Part shown: positions 17,564 to 26,420 of the stretch, piece by piece
How the letters are laid out: every line of letters begins with the position of its first letter
How positions within the stretch are numbered: the stretch's first letter is position 1
Assembly: GCF_003149085.1 (NCBI RefSeq)
Contig: NZ_QGDT01000006.1
Location: 1-64,000, forward strand
DNA: 64,000 nucleotides
Direction: 5' to 3'
Source of the DNA: Dyadobacter jejuensis
Lineage (GTDB): Bacteria; Bacteroidota; Bacteroidia; Cytophagales; Spirosomataceae
Translations under genes and position numbers: made by a program
Notes under the pieces: model-generated
The model's input: only the letters and a program-made list of their open reading frames with translations
Told to the model about the DNA's origin: nothing
Database searches by the model: none

Positions 17564-18748
17564 CTACTTCCCTTGATCACTAATATATTTCAGTTCCTTA
17601 CCCGTCAAGCGCTCCTTCATGCTTCTTGCCAAATGATATTCGCTTTCAAATATCTTGATCAGCATATTTCTTTTCGCAATAATCTTTTCGCGCTCGGTCT
17701 CGGCGGTAGCTTGTTCTCTAACGGCCTGCCATTTTTGCACCCGAATTTCACTTATCTCCCCCTCCAATTCCCTCAGCTCGGTTCCCCAAGCCGCAAGTTC
17801 CTCTTCGGCCAGCCGCTGCCGCCGACGTAGGCTTAGCCACGACTGAAGGTCTTTCCTTAGGACGGTGACGTTACTCAACAGCAATTTGCCCGAAAACAAA
17901 AATAGGAACAGTACGAATACAAATACGCCTAAGGCATGCCAAGGGGTTTGATGCTGCCACGCATGCACCAGGACGAACAACGCCGCAGCTACAGGCAGGC
18001 CGGTCTCTTCCAAGACGGTACGCCAATTGGCTCTAGCGTCGCCTTGGTGAAAAAATGAAATATGCCCAAATAAGTTGAACATCCCCGCACAAAACACCCC
18101 CAAAGCCACCCATGGGGTATGCGGGTAATCGGGCAGGAGCGTTTCTTCGATTAGAAAAAAGTTACTCACGCAGACTACCAAACTCAGCACAAGCCCTATA
18201 ATGGTCCGTGGCAGGAAATGGTGGTGGTCTGCCGGAATAGTAGATCGTTCCTGCATACTTCTAGTAAGCTCAGAAACCCGCTGTGTCTTTTGCCCTATAA
18301 ATAAATTATACTCTTGAATCTCCTCATTTTTCCGCTCAATGTCGGCACCAAAACCGGCCGACAGTTGGGAGAAATATTGATGGATAATATCCGTTTTTTC
18401 GGTAGGATCCGACTCTGATAACCCAAATAACACCCCTTCGTCGCGAAGGATGTCCTCGTCTCTCAGCCAAAGGGGCGGTGGAGCGATGTCGTGGGACCAC
18501 CCTTGCTCCCCTTTCAATACCGACCTATCGAAGGCTCCGGGTTCTACCTCTTCATTTCCAGCTAAAGTCGGAGCCGGTTCGGCAACTACCGTTGGGGCAA
18601 CCTCCGTTGGGGCAACTCCCGTTGGGGCAACCTCCGTTGCGGCAACCTCTTCCGAGGGTACCTTGGGCAAGGCTTTGGGCGTATAGTACTCCTCCTCGGA
18701 ATCCCCCGATCGAAGCCAGTTTAATAGTCTGTTTTTTATGGTTGCCAT
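17564..18748 (-). CDS. Unrecognised membrane protein: Pro/Thr/Val repeat N-terminus, four TM, coiled coils
   Basis: 394 residues from the ATG at 18748 (MATIKNRLLNWLRSGDSEEE); an earlier ATG at 18784 adds 12 residues. The N-terminal 85 residues are low-complexity and include tandem VAPTE-type pentapeptides. A coiled coil follows (about 133-170), then four membrane segments (about 182-200, 212-231, 251-265, 271-289) and a long coiled coil (about 293-373, rich in E, R, Q). I recognise no domain. It lies 57 bp upstream of the 464-residue protein gene and 96 bp downstream of the 192-residue protein gene, all on one strand. The long C-terminal coiled coil probably lies in the cytosol and could bind the partner protein; this is inference. 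Confidence 0.75.
   Translation of the reverse strand: MATIKNRLLNWLRSGDSEEEYYTPKALPKVPSEEVAATEVAPTGVAPTEVAPTVVAEPAPTLAGNEEVEPGAFDRSVLKGEQGWSHDIAPPPLWLRDEDILRDEGVLFGLSESDPTEKTDIIHQYFSQLSAGFGADIERKNEEIQEYNLFIGQKTQRVSELTRSMQERSTIPADHHHFLPRTIIGLVLSLVVCVSNFFLIEETLLPDYPHTPWVALGVFCAGMFNLFGHISFFHQGDARANWRTVLEETGLPVAAALFVLVHAWQHQTPWHALGVFVFVLFLFLFSGKLLLSNVTVLRKDLQSWLSLRRRQRLAEEELAAWGTELRELEGEISEIRVQKWQAVREQATAETEREKIIAKRNMLIKIFESEYHLARSMKERLTGKELKYISDQGK
18576..18650. repeat. Five tandem 15-bp units inside the 394-residue protein gene
   Basis: Units at 18576-18590, 18591-18605, 18606-18620, 18621-18635 and 18636-18650 follow GTTGGGGCAACCTCC with few changes. On the coding (minus) strand they give VAATE-VAPTG-VAPTE-VAPTV-VAEP. 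The near-identity of the DNA suggests recent slippage expansion; the unit is a multiple of three, so length change keeps the frame. Confidence 0.9.
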
Positions 18749-18844
18749 AGGAATTTCATGAGTTGAGGTACTATTATCCTTCAAAACAAGTTAAGAAGCC
18801 ATAATATTGTGATGGTCGGTAATAAAACTACCCCAGTGAGGGAG

Positions 18845-19423
18845 TTACTTCAGGAATATTCGTTTTAGCGCTTCCCAAAGTGCTTTCTTTTTTTCTACAT
18901 CGTTGGCAATGGTAGCCAAGGGCTCAGCGAGCAAAAACCACACTCCATCGACGAATTTGGGGGTATAGGGCACCAGCACCAGGTCGACCTGAAGGCGAAT
19001 AAGGGGCACCCCAAAACTAAGTAGATATTGTACTTTTTTAGCTGCCAAGGCACCGTTCGCATCTTTGCTTTGCAGATAGCTATAGTTGATCACATCGGCC
19101 TGGGTCATCGAGTGCCCTACTGCCTTCAAGATGTTATTGAGTAAGGTGGCTTCTTCTTGGGGAATAGCTTCTTGGAGGGAGCTATCGGTAAGTACGAGTA
19201 ACGGGTGCTTTAGAGTAGGGAATGGGTGGTCAGCAACCATAGCCGGGGCTACGGGGGTAGGCTGAGCCGCCGTAGCCGCTTTGGGCTTCGGCTCCTCGGC
19301 TTTGGGTAGCTGCGGAGCTGAACTCGCCTTTGGATCCACTTTATACGAAGTACTCCCATCCTCTAGGCGGAAGAGGGTGTCGTTTTCGTACAAAATATGA
19401 TATAGATTGATAGACGGTTCCAT
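18845..19423 (-). CDS. Unrecognised protein with Pro/Ala linker and DNA polymerase III psi-like C-terminal domain pattern
   Basis: 192 residues. An N-terminal segment (1-30) is joined by a Pro/Ala/Lys-rich linker (about 31-70) to a compact alpha/beta domain. The domain reads: strand PLLVLTD, helix EEATLLNNILKAVGHS, then VQYLLSFGVPL, and a final helix VEKKKALWEALKRIF. This order of elements recalls the psi (HolD) subunit/uracil-glycosylase-like fold, but no sequence identity can be claimed. No signal peptide or membrane segment. It starts 13 bp after the secreted nuclease gene and precedes two coiled-coil membrane protein genes, so an operon role is likely. Function open. Confidence 0.65.
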   Translation of the reverse strand: MEPSINLYHILYENDTLFRLEDGSTSYKVDPKASSAPQLPKAEEPKPKAATAAQPTPVAPAMVADHPFPTLKHPLLVLTDSSLQEAIPQEEATLLNNILKAVGHSMTQADVINYSYLQSKDANGALAAKKVQYLLSFGVPLIRLQVDLVLVPYTPKFVDGVWFLLAEPLATIANDVEKKKALWEALKRIFLK

Positions 19424-19436
19424 GATACTGGCTTAA

Positions 19437-20012
19437 TTATTTCCCCAAATTTACTGTCGAGGGATTCCAAATCCCAATTTTTTGCTGTTGAGCCTTCTTC
19501 TCTAATGCGGCATATTCCTGATCGGAAGAATACTTTTTGAAATGCACGGCCAGACCATTTTCAACGAGCGTCTTATTGAGCACTTCGCCATTTTTCAAGA
19601 CTACCTCTCCCAATAATCGACCATAACGGTCAAACTCCCCCTTATGACGTATTTCTACCGTTTGGCGAAAACAACGGTCGGCTACCAATTGTTTGGCCAC
19701 GTTATAGTACGGACGGCCTCGTTCTGGACAGTTGATATGTAAAAATCGGATCCGGATAGGCTTTCCGGTGCGCTGTCCGGCCCCTTTTCCGGTGTATATC
19801 AACTTAAGCTCGATGGTGTCTCCGTCTTGTATCGCAATCACCTCGGCCTTTAAAGGGTTGGGCACCTTGTCGGTCTTGGGTATCGCCTGAGCCACTACAG
19901 GGCTCGAGCCTCCTACAAAAATGATAAATACGAATACTGCTAAAAATCGGTGGGTTTTAAAGAAAGTAAAATGCACGTAACTAAGAACTGTTAATTTGTA
20001 ATAAAGAGTCAA
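19437..20012 (-). CDS. Secreted thermonuclease family (SNase-like) protein
   Basis: 191 residues from ATG 20012; a GTG at 19976 would give a cleaner signal peptide (FLAVFVFIIFVGG, cleavage after VVAQA). The mature part has the staphylococcal nuclease layout: IAIQDGDTIELKL with the metal-binding Asp, IRFLHINCPERG with the catalytic Arg region, the second active-site segment DRYGRLLGEV, and LVENGLAVHFKKY. These match the Ca-dependent nuclease fold. It is exported to the periplasm or outside, probably for nucleic acid degradation. It heads the five-gene run down to 15559. Confidence 0.88.
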   Translation of the reverse strand: MTLYYKLTVLSYVHFTFFKTHRFLAVFVFIIFVGGSSPVVAQAIPKTDKVPNPLKAEVIAIQDGDTIELKLIYTGKGAGQRTGKPIRIRFLHINCPERGRPYYNVAKQLVADRCFRQTVEIRHKGEFDRYGRLLGEVVLKNGEVLNKTLVENGLAVHFKKYSSDQEYAALEKKAQQQKIGIWNPSTVNLGK

Positions 20013-20129
20013 AAGCCTTCATAGGCCAATGAGACCACGAAGGTAAGACCACAACCCGAATTTCCCTTCATTTTATAGCAGCATTTGCGAATTAGCCCTT
20101 TGTCACTTTTCCCAAGAGGTAGCCAATTC

Positions 20130-20528
20130 TTAAATAAATCGCCTCTTCCATTCTGGTTTTGGCAGCTTACAACTATTGTTTGACCCTATGACGTGATGTC
20201 GGTTGCGAGCTACCCAGTCATACACCAAATCTCGAAGGACTTTCGGCAAAATACGCATTCCTGAAACCCAGCGCCAGCGCCCCCCCAAATCGTACAAGAG
20301 GTCCAGCACCCCCGTCGATTTTTCGGTAAGCCTACCTTCATGCAGATAAAGAAAGGTATCGAAGTCGCTCAAGGAACGCCCATGCTCGCGTAAGGTCTGT
20401 TGGCCATAGTCCGACTGCAAGGAACAAAAATAAAGTTTCTCCCTTCGGTCCCATTTCAATAACTGTAGCACGAAGCGATTGCACAGGGCACAATCTCCAT
20501 CGTAAAAAACTATATGCTGTGGTTTCAT
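20130..20528 (-). CDS. DUF393 (DCC-family) thiol-disulfide oxidoreductase-like protein
   Basis: A 132-residue protein starting MKPQHIVFYDGDCALCNRF. The DGDCALC stretch is the DxDCxLC motif that names the DCC family, a thioredoxin-like fold with a probable redox pair of cysteines. The later motif GRRWRWVSGMRILPKVLRD-like segment (present as GGRWRWVSGMRILPKVLRD) fits the family helix. A further Cys lies near the C-terminus (NNSCKLP). The partner is unknown. ATG at 20528 is used; 20537 adds only MVI. Single gene between the nuclease and nrdA. Confidence 0.85.
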   Translation of the reverse strand: MKPQHIVFYDGDCALCNRFVLQLLKWDRREKLYFCSLQSDYGQQTLREHGRSLSDFDTFLYLHEGRLTEKSTGVLDLLYDLGGRWRWVSGMRILPKVLRDLVYDWVARNRHHVIGSNNSCKLPKPEWKRRFI

Positions 20529-20850
20529 GATTACCATACTTCTGACAGGCCTTTACCTTAGGCTTCAAAGGTGCTCTATGCAAGAGCAACGATTTTGAAG
20601 GGCTCTTTTGTTCATAACATCACTGATTTACTAACCACTGGGCTTTTGAAATGCTCAAGCTTTTTCTATTTCTATACCGCTTGCAGCATTATTCCATTCT
20701 TTATTTATACAACATCATATAACCAACTAGTTAAATTGTCCAGAAACTTCCTTGAAACAATTCTGAACACAGGGTGATCCATGCCTTCAAGCCTCACAGC
20801 TTTCAGTAAAGAATCTCCCTTATTGGCTAGCCTGAAGGCCTAGTATCTTA
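20529..20850. other. Intergenic region between the DCC gene and the nrdA terminator
   Basis: About 320 bases. It should contain the DCC gene promoter at its left end. A 68-codon plus-strand frame (20571-20777) has no recognisable features. I see no RNA gene. Confidence 0.5.
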
Positions 20851-20898
20851 AACCTAAAAAAACTCCTCCAAATGCTTCTGGAGGAGTTTTTTTAGGTT
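20851..20898 (-). terminator. Terminator of nrdA
   Basis: A perfect 20-bp inverted repeat: 20851-20870 pairs with 20879-20898 across an 8-base loop, with a GC-rich CTCCTCCA core flanked by A/T runs that give a U-tract on either strand. It starts 17 bases past the nrdA stop. Confidence 0.9.
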
Positions 20899-20914
20899 TC
20901 TAAGGGATCGCAAC

Positions 20915-23365
20915 TTAGGACCCACAGGCTTCGCAACCTTCGGGGTCGTCGAGCGAACATTGCATGTCGGCTCTTTGATCGCGCACGGGAGCCGGTTTGG
21001 TATGCTCCTGGGCGTATTGCGCATAGTTGAGCTCCTTTTCGGCAATGGCCGCCGTGGCGGGCTCTATTTGCCGCTCTCCTTGCTTGCTGACTGTAAACTG
21101 TACCGGATCCGACGCCGCCCGGGTCCGGAGGTAGTACATTCCTGTTTTCAATCCTTTTTTCCAGGCATAGAAATGCATGGAAGTTAGCTTTCCAAAATTG
21201 GCCTCTTCCATAAAGATATTCAGCGACTGCGATTGGCAGATAAATGCCCCCCTATCGGCCGACATATCCAACAAGCTCCGTTGCTTTATCTCCCAAGCGG
21301 TTTTATACAAGTCTTTAATATGCTGTGGAATATTAGGTATCGCTTGCACGGACCCACTAGTGCGGACTAGGTTGTTTTTCATCTCCTCATTCCACAATCC
21401 CAATTTCACCAAGTCTTTAAGTAAATACTTATTCACGACCACAAACTCCCCTGACAACACCCTTCTTACATATATATTGGAAGTAAATGGCTCGAAGCAC
21501 TCATTATTTCCAAGTATTTGGCTGGTAGAGGCGGTAGGCATAGGCGCCAACAAAAGGGAGTTACGCACCCCATTCTGTATGACCTCCTTACGGAGCTTTT
21601 CCCAATCCCAACGTCCATTCTCAGGGCTTACACCCCACATATCGAACTGGAATATCCCTTGTGAAATGGGGCTTCCCTCCCAGGATTCGTAGGTACCTTC
21701 CACTTTGGCGAGCTCCATAGAGGCCTCCATGGCACCAAAATAGATGGTTTCAAAAATATCCTTGTTCAGCTTGCGCGCCTCTTCGGAATCGAAGGGCATG
21801 CGCAACAGACAAAACGAATCGGCCAAGCCTTGTACGCCTATCCCGATAGGACGGTGACGTTTGTTGCTGCGCTCTGCCTCTACGATAGGATAATAATTAA
21901 GATCGATGATTCGGTTTAAGTTTTTGGTAATCACCTTCGTGATTTCGTACAACTTCTGATGGTCGAAGTGCATATATCCATCAGGCCCCTCTTCTACAAA
22001 TTTGGGCAGGGCTATCGAAGCCAAGTTACATACTGCGGCCTCGTCGGGGGCCGTGTATTCAATAATTTCTGTACATAAGTTCGAGGACTTAATGGTGCCC
22101 AAGTTTTTTTGGTTGGACTTGCTATTGGCATGGTCCTTATACAGCATATACGGCGTCCCCGTCTCTATTTGAGACTCCATAATAGCAAACCACAGATCCT
22201 GTGCTTTGATGGTTTTTCGGGCCCTGCCTTCTAATTCGTATTTCTGGTAGAGTTTCTCAAATTCGGCACTGTGCGTATCGGATAGGCCAGGGCATTCGTG
22301 GGGATCGAAAAGCGACCAGGTATCGTTGCTTTCCACTCTTTTCATAAACAAATCGGGGATCCAGAGCGCATAGAACAAATCGCGTGCACGCTGTTCCTCC
22401 TTACCATGATTCTTTTTGAGATCGAGGAAATCAAAAATATCGGCATGCCAGGGTTCCATATAAATGGCGAAAGAGCCCTTGCGCTTGCCTCCTCCCTGAT
22501 CCACATAACGGGCCGTGTCGTTAAAGACCCTTAGCATAGGGACAATACCATTCGACACGCCATTAGTACCCTTGATATACGACCCAGTGGCCCGTACATC
22601 GTGGATGCTCAGGCCTATGCCCCCCGCCGACTGGGAGATCATCGCACAGTTTTTGAGCGTATCGTAGATACCACTGATACTATCTTCTTTCATCGTCAGC
22701 AAAAAGCACGACGACATCTGAGGCTTCGGGGTGCCCGCATTGAACAAGGTAGGAGTAGCATGGGTAAACCATTTTTCCGATAGCAGGTGGTAAGTCTCAA
22801 TAGCCGCAGCAATATCGGTTTGGTGAATCCCCACCGCTACACGCATGAGCATATGTTGTGGACGCTCCACAATGCGACCCTCTACTTTGAGTAGATAAGA
22901 CTTTTCTAGAGTTTTATACCCAAAATAATCATATCCATAATCCCGATCATAAATGATGGTAGAGTCCAATAAGGATGCATTCTGACGAATGACCTCGTAA
23001 ACTTCTTTAGAAATTAAAGAGGCATTCTCCCCGGTTTTCTCGTCTATATAAGTATAGAGCCTTTTCATGGTCGCAGAAAAGGATTTCAGGGTGTTTTTAT
23101 GTAAATTAGAAATCGCAATTCTAGCAGCCAATATCGCATAATCGGGATGCTTGGTAGTCATAGAAGCCGCCGTTTCTGCCGCCAAATTATCCAGCTCAGC
23201 AGTGGTAACACCATCGTATATCCCCGAAACCACCTTTTTGGCTACTTCGACAGGTTGAACGAAATGAGGGTCTAGGCCATAGCTCAGTTTTTCGATCCGA
23301 GCCGTCACCTTATCAAATTTGACAGATTCCCGGCGGCCATCCCGCTTAATGACGTACATTGACAT
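20915..23365 (-). CDS. nrdA: Ribonucleoside-diphosphate reductase, alpha subunit (class I)
   Basis: 816 residues; the large subunit reducing ribonucleotides to deoxyribonucleotides with a beta subunit radical. The N-terminal ATP-cone reads [20 protein letters not shown] (about 3-90). Catalytic features follow: [13 protein letters not shown] [20 protein letters not shown] with an active-site Cys, [19 protein letters not shown] with the Asn-Cys-Glu set, and [18 protein letters not shown]. The C-terminus ends in CEACGS, the CxxC pair used by thioredoxin. Start at 23365 or the ATG at 23359. No nrdB lies beside it within this window. Length fits class Ia. Confidence 0.96.
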   Translation of the reverse strand: MSMYVIKRDGRRESVKFDKVTARIEKLSYGLDPHFVQPVEVAKKVVSGIYDGVTTAELDNLAAETAASMTTKHPDYAILAARIAISNLHKNTLKSFSATMKRLYTYIDEKTGENASLISKEVYEVIRQNASLLDSTIIYDRDYGYDYFGYKTLEKSYLLKVEGRIVERPQHMLMRVAVGIHQTDIAAAIETYHLLSEKWFTHATPTLFNAGTPKPQMSSCFLLTMKEDSISGIYDTLKNCAMISQSAGGIGLSIHDVRATGSYIKGTNGVSNGIVPMLRVFNDTARYVDQGGGKRKGSFAIYMEPWHADIFDFLDLKKNHGKEEQRARDLFYALWIPDLFMKRVESNDTWSLFDPHECPGLSDTHSAEFEKLYQKYELEGRARKTIKAQDLWFAIMESQIETGTPYMLYKDHANSKSNQKNLGTIKSSNLCTEIIEYTAPDEAAVCNLASIALPKFVEEGPDGYMHFDHQKLYEITKVITKNLNRIIDLNYYPIVEAERSNKRHRPIGIGVQGLADSFCLLRMPFDSEEARKLNKDIFETIYFGAMEASMELAKVEGTYESWEGSPISQGIFQFDMWGVSPENGRWDWEKLRKEVIQNGVRNSLLLAPMPTASTSQILGNNECFEPFTSNIYVRRVLSGEFVVVNKYLLKDLVKLGLWNEEMKNNLVRTSGSVQAIPNIPQHIKDLYKTAWEIKQRSLLDMSADRGAFICQSQSLNIFMEEANFGKLTSMHFYAWKKGLKTGMYYLRTRAASDPVQFTVSKQGERQIEPATAAIAEKELNYAQYAQEHTKPAPVRDQRADMQCSLDDPEGCEACGS

Positions 23366-23820
23366 GTTAATATATTGTTTTATAAGAAGTTAGTATTTTA
23401 AAAATTCCTAGGGGAGGTATCTCGTAGTCGTTAAAAAACATTTGAAATAACATCAAATTAAGGTAAAAAACAATCGTTCCACAGACCAGCAAATCGGTAC
23501 AAATTGAAAAACCTACGTTATCAAATTGTTAAAAATCTTATTTCAAGTGGGTTACCTCCGGCACCAAGCAAACCGGCCGTTCGAAAAAAAAAAATAAAAA
23601 ATTATTTAAATGAGTAGAAAATAAAAAAAGCTTACAAAATGGGAAACTTTTTTTGTATTGAAAATTCATTAAGTACTGACAAACAATTATTTAATATTTT
23701 TTTCTGACAACTTTTTTATACTAAAAATATTCTACATACAACATTTTATTTGACATAACATCGAGCTAACCTAACAAAAACAGGCAAAACCGCAGTTATT
23801 TCCACTAAAACCAACGATCT
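23366..23820. other. AT-rich divergent promoter region (nrdA / Tat-exported isomerase)
   Basis: 455 bases, strongly AT-rich, with A and T runs near 23580-23720. It must carry promoters for nrdA to the left and the isomerase-like gene to the right. Dinucleotide-rich runs make precise element calls unsafe. I see no gene or RNA; an NrdR box could not be identified. Confidence 0.45.
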
Positions 23821-24711
23821 ATGGACAACTCCCTTATTTCCAGAAGAGACTTTATCGCTACTGCGGCAACCTTAGCTGCCCTCCCCAGCCTAGCAGGCTC
23901 TTCCGCTTGGGCGCGGGGATCTAGCCCTTCCATCACCCTGGGGGTGTTTGCGGCCTACCAGCATGCTGCCTATCTGCAATCCTTGGGCTTCGGCTATATC
24001 GAAGAGGCGGTAGGCCGATTCCTACTTCCCTCCGAAACAGAGGCCCCATACTATGAAAATCGGGACGTGCTCCAGCAGGAGGGATTCCCGATAAAGTCCT
24101 ATGTTGTGCTTTTACCTTCGGCCATAAAAACGGTGGGTCCCCAAGCCCAACACCAAGAGGCCCTGGCACGTACCCAACTAGCCCTTCGGCGTGCCAAGGA
24201 ATGTGGATCTTCTTATATTGTATTTGGGAGTGGCGGGGCCCGGAACATCCCCGAGGACTTCAACCGCCACGAGGCCAAGGCCCAACATATTGCTCTATGC
24301 CGCCAAATGGCCCCCATGGCCGAAAAATACGGCATCACCATCGCCATTGAACCACTCAACCGAGGTGAAACCAATTTTATTAACAGCCTCGCAGAAGGCG
24401 TAGAAATAGTGGAAGCCGTAAAAAGCCCAAGGGTCAAGCTTCTTTGCGATATCTATCATATGCTCAAGGAAGACGAACCCGCCAGCGAAATAACTAAATA
24501 TGGGAAACATATTGTACATTGCCATATTGCCGAAAAAGCGGAACGCACCCCACCCGGTGTAATGGGCGACGACTTCCGGCCCTATCTAAGTGCCTTAAAG
24601 CAAACAGGATACCGAGGAGGGCTTTCGATAGAATGCTTCCATTACGACGACTTTTCCAACCAAATCAGAACCGGAATTGCCGAGCTTCAAAAGCAGATAA
24701 ACGAAGTATAA
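23821..24711 (+). CDS. Tat-exported xylose isomerase-like TIM barrel (sugar phosphate isomerase/epimerase)
   Basis: 296 residues. The N-terminus has a twin-arginine signal, SRRDFIATAATLAALPS, followed by a short hydrophobic stretch and an AWA cleavage site. The mature part is an AP-endonuclease-2/xylose isomerase TIM barrel. Candidate metal ligands: Glu in IAIEPLNRGE, Asp and His in LLCDIYHML, His in IVHCHIAEK, and Glu in LSIECFHYDD. Such proteins epimerise or isomerise sugars or inositols in the periplasm of Bacteroidota; substrate unknown. It is monocistronic and followed by rpmE2 with its own promoter. Confidence 0.85.
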   Translation: MDNSLISRRDFIATAATLAALPSLAGSSAWARGSSPSITLGVFAAYQHAAYLQSLGFGYIEEAVGRFLLPSETEAPYYENRDVLQQEGFPIKSYVVLLPSAIKTVGPQAQHQEALARTQLALRRAKECGSSYIVFGSGGARNIPEDFNRHEAKAQHIALCRQMAPMAEKYGITIAIEPLNRGETNFINSLAEGVEIVEAVKSPRVKLLCDIYHMLKEDEPASEITKYGKHIVHCHIAEKAERTPPGVMGDDFRPYLSALKQTGYRGGLSIECFHYDDFSNQIRTGIAELQKQINEV

Positions 24712-24753
24712 AAATAACTGACGCTCAATTTATTAAAATATAAGCAGGTAATA

Positions 24754-24785
24754 TTTGCGGAGTCAAATTTTAATTTTTACTTTTG
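24754..24785 (+). promoter_or_regulatory. Bacteroidota-type promoter of rpmE2
   Basis: TTTG at 24754-24757, a 20-base spacer, and TACTTTTG at 24778-24785 match the -33 TTTG / -7 TAnnTTTG pattern. It lies 45 bases before the rpmE2 start. Both elements and the spacing fit. Confidence 0.65.
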
Positions 24786-24830
24786 CATTCCTTTTTGAGA
24801 AATGTATAGAACACAAAATACCATATAACA

Positions 24831-25073
24831 ATGAAAAAAGATATTCATCCCAACTATAGAGAAGTGATCTTCTGGGACTTATCAAGCGACTTTAAATTCA
24901 TCACTCGCTCTACGATCGAGACTGACGAAACCTTGGCCTGGGAAGATGGAAAAACTTACCCTGTATACAAGGTCGAAGTTTCTTCGAAATCACACCCTTT
25001 CTATACTGGTAAAAATGTACTGGTAGACACAGCAGGTCGTGTGGATAAATTCAGAAAACGTTACAACAAATAA
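24831..25073 (+). CDS. rpmE2: 50S ribosomal protein L31, type B
   Basis: 80 residues, starting [20 protein letters not shown] and ending [10 protein letters not shown]. It is a large-subunit protein at the inter-subunit bridge. The zinc-binding cysteines of type A L31 are absent, so it is the zinc-independent type B; this is the usual form in Bacteroidota. Own promoter upstream and terminator downstream, hence monocistronic. Confidence 0.97.
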   Translation: MKKDIHPNYREVIFWDLSSDFKFITRSTIETDETLAWEDGKTYPVYKVEVSSKSHPFYTGKNVLVDTAGRVDKFRKRYNK

Positions 25074-25103
25074 TAGAATCCTCTATTTTTTGTTAGAAGA
25101 TAT

Positions 25104-25147
25104 AGGCAGTCTCTCAGGTGTTCACCAAAAGAGACTGCCTTCTTATT
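25104..25147 (+). terminator. Terminator of rpmE2
   Basis: AGGCAGTCTCT at 25104-25114 pairs with AGAGACTGCCT at 25130-25140, followed by TCTTATTT. It lies 31 bases past the stop. Confidence 0.85.
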
Positions 25148-25199
25148 TGTGTCGTAAAAAAAATAAACGAACTTTGGCTATACATTTTCACTTCTACAC

Positions 25200-26405
25200 A
25201 TGCCAACATTAATCTTATTCGACGACCCAATCCTTCGATTACAATTAAGCCCTCTTACACTTACCCGACCCATCGCCCAACTCCGTTGTGGGATCCTTAC
25301 CCTGAGCGAAAAGTGGCAATTATGGCTTCAGAAGCCTGTATTTTACCTAACAGAAGCCTACCTACAAACCAAGTATCCCAGTGCTGACAGCGACGATCTA
25401 CTGCTAATCAACGGGGCACTCTGTCCCGACGATGCCCTAACCCAGGCCCTTGGAGCCCTAAAAATGGAGCAACAACTGGTAGCGGCCGATGGCACCCTCC
25501 TAGCCTATAGAACCGCCTCAGCCAAGGGCTATGAGCGCCTAGAAGTCCGGCAGGATGCGGTGGTTTTTGAGGCACCTGTAACGGTAGTACGTAACCCATG
25601 GGACGTCTTTTTGCAAAACGGGGCTCAAATCGCCCTGGACTTTCGCAAAGTAACGGAAGGCCGTAAGAGCAGCATCATTTCCGACCCTTTTACGCATTGT
25701 TATAACCCCGAAAACATTTTTATTGAAGAGGGCGCCGTAATTAAAGCCGTAATATTGAATGCCGAAACTGGACCTATATACATCGGCAAGGATGCGCTGA
25801 TTCAGGAGGGATCGACCATACAAGGGCCATTTGCCATAGGCAAAGGCAGCAGCCTTGCTCAAGGCACCAAAATAAGACCGAACACCAGTATAGGCCCCTA
25901 TTCTAAAGTGGGCGGAGAGGTCAGCAATTCGGTTATTATTGGTTATAGCAACAAGGGGCACGACGGCTATTTGGGCAATTCTGTTTTGGGCGAATGGTGT
26001 AACCTAGGAGCGAATACCAATAATTCAAATTTAAAAAATGACCATAGCCCTGTAAAGCTCTATAGCTACAGAACCATGGCACTGGAAGATACCGGCATCG
26101 TCAACTGTGGGCTTATCATGGGCGACTATTCGAAGTCGGGCATATCTACCATGTTCAATACCGGAACCGTGGTAGGCGTCAATGTCAATGTCTATGGTGC
26201 GGGGTTTCAACCCAAGCACATCCCCTCTTTTAGCTGGGGTGGTGGGGCCGAAGGCTTTACCCCCTACCGGCTTCCCAAGGCCCTAGCCGTGGCTATCGAT
26301 ACCTGTAGCCGACGTCAGGTTAGTTTTGGAGACGAGGAGGAACAAATATTAACCCGTATCTTTGCCCTTTCCCAGCAGCAGAGTACCCAATCAGTGAACA
26401 CCTAG
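25200..26405 (+). CDS. Bacteroidete GlmU-like sugar nucleotidyltransferase/acetyltransferase
   Basis: 401 residues. The start PTLILFDDPILRLQLSPLTL followed by TRPIAQLRCGILTLSEKW is characteristic of the GlmU-like family found in Bacteroidota. The N-terminal half is a degenerate nucleotidyltransferase-like domain; the C-terminal half is a left-handed beta-helix with hexapeptide repeats (for example IGKDALIQEGSTIQGPFAIG). It is probably involved in UDP-GlcNAc synthesis as alternative GlmU, by family inference. Conserved WGGGAEGF near the end supports this. It precedes holB by 15 bp and is probably the first gene of the operon to hemC. Confidence 0.87.
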   Translation: MPTLILFDDPILRLQLSPLTLTRPIAQLRCGILTLSEKWQLWLQKPVFYLTEAYLQTKYPSADSDDLLLINGALCPDDALTQALGALKMEQQLVAADGTLLAYRTASAKGYERLEVRQDAVVFEAPVTVVRNPWDVFLQNGAQIALDFRKVTEGRKSSIISDPFTHCYNPENIFIEEGAVIKAVILNAETGPIYIGKDALIQEGSTIQGPFAIGKGSSLAQGTKIRPNTSIGPYSKVGGEVSNSVIIGYSNKGHDGYLGNSVLGEWCNLGANTNNSNLKNDHSPVKLYSYRTMALEDTGIVNCGLIMGDYSKSGISTMFNTGTVVGVNVNVYGAGFQPKHIPSFSWGGGAEGFTPYRLPKALAVAIDTCSRRQVSFGDEEEQILTRIFALSQQQSTQSVNT

Positions 26406-26420
26406 TAACCAAGACTCCCA

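Noticed and set aside
18576..18650. Tandem 15-bp repeats considered as CRISPR or VNTR in non-coding DNA
   Set aside because: Units are contiguous without spacers and lie in frame inside a coding region.
17564..18748. Membrane protein considered as MscS- or ExbB/MotA-type channel
   Set aside because: It has four TM segments and coiled coils but none of the conserved motifs of these families.
20571..20777. 68-codon plus-strand open frame between the DCC gene and nrdA
   Set aside because: No domain, signal or similarity pattern; it lies in a non-coding gap and has no promoter or terminator of its own.
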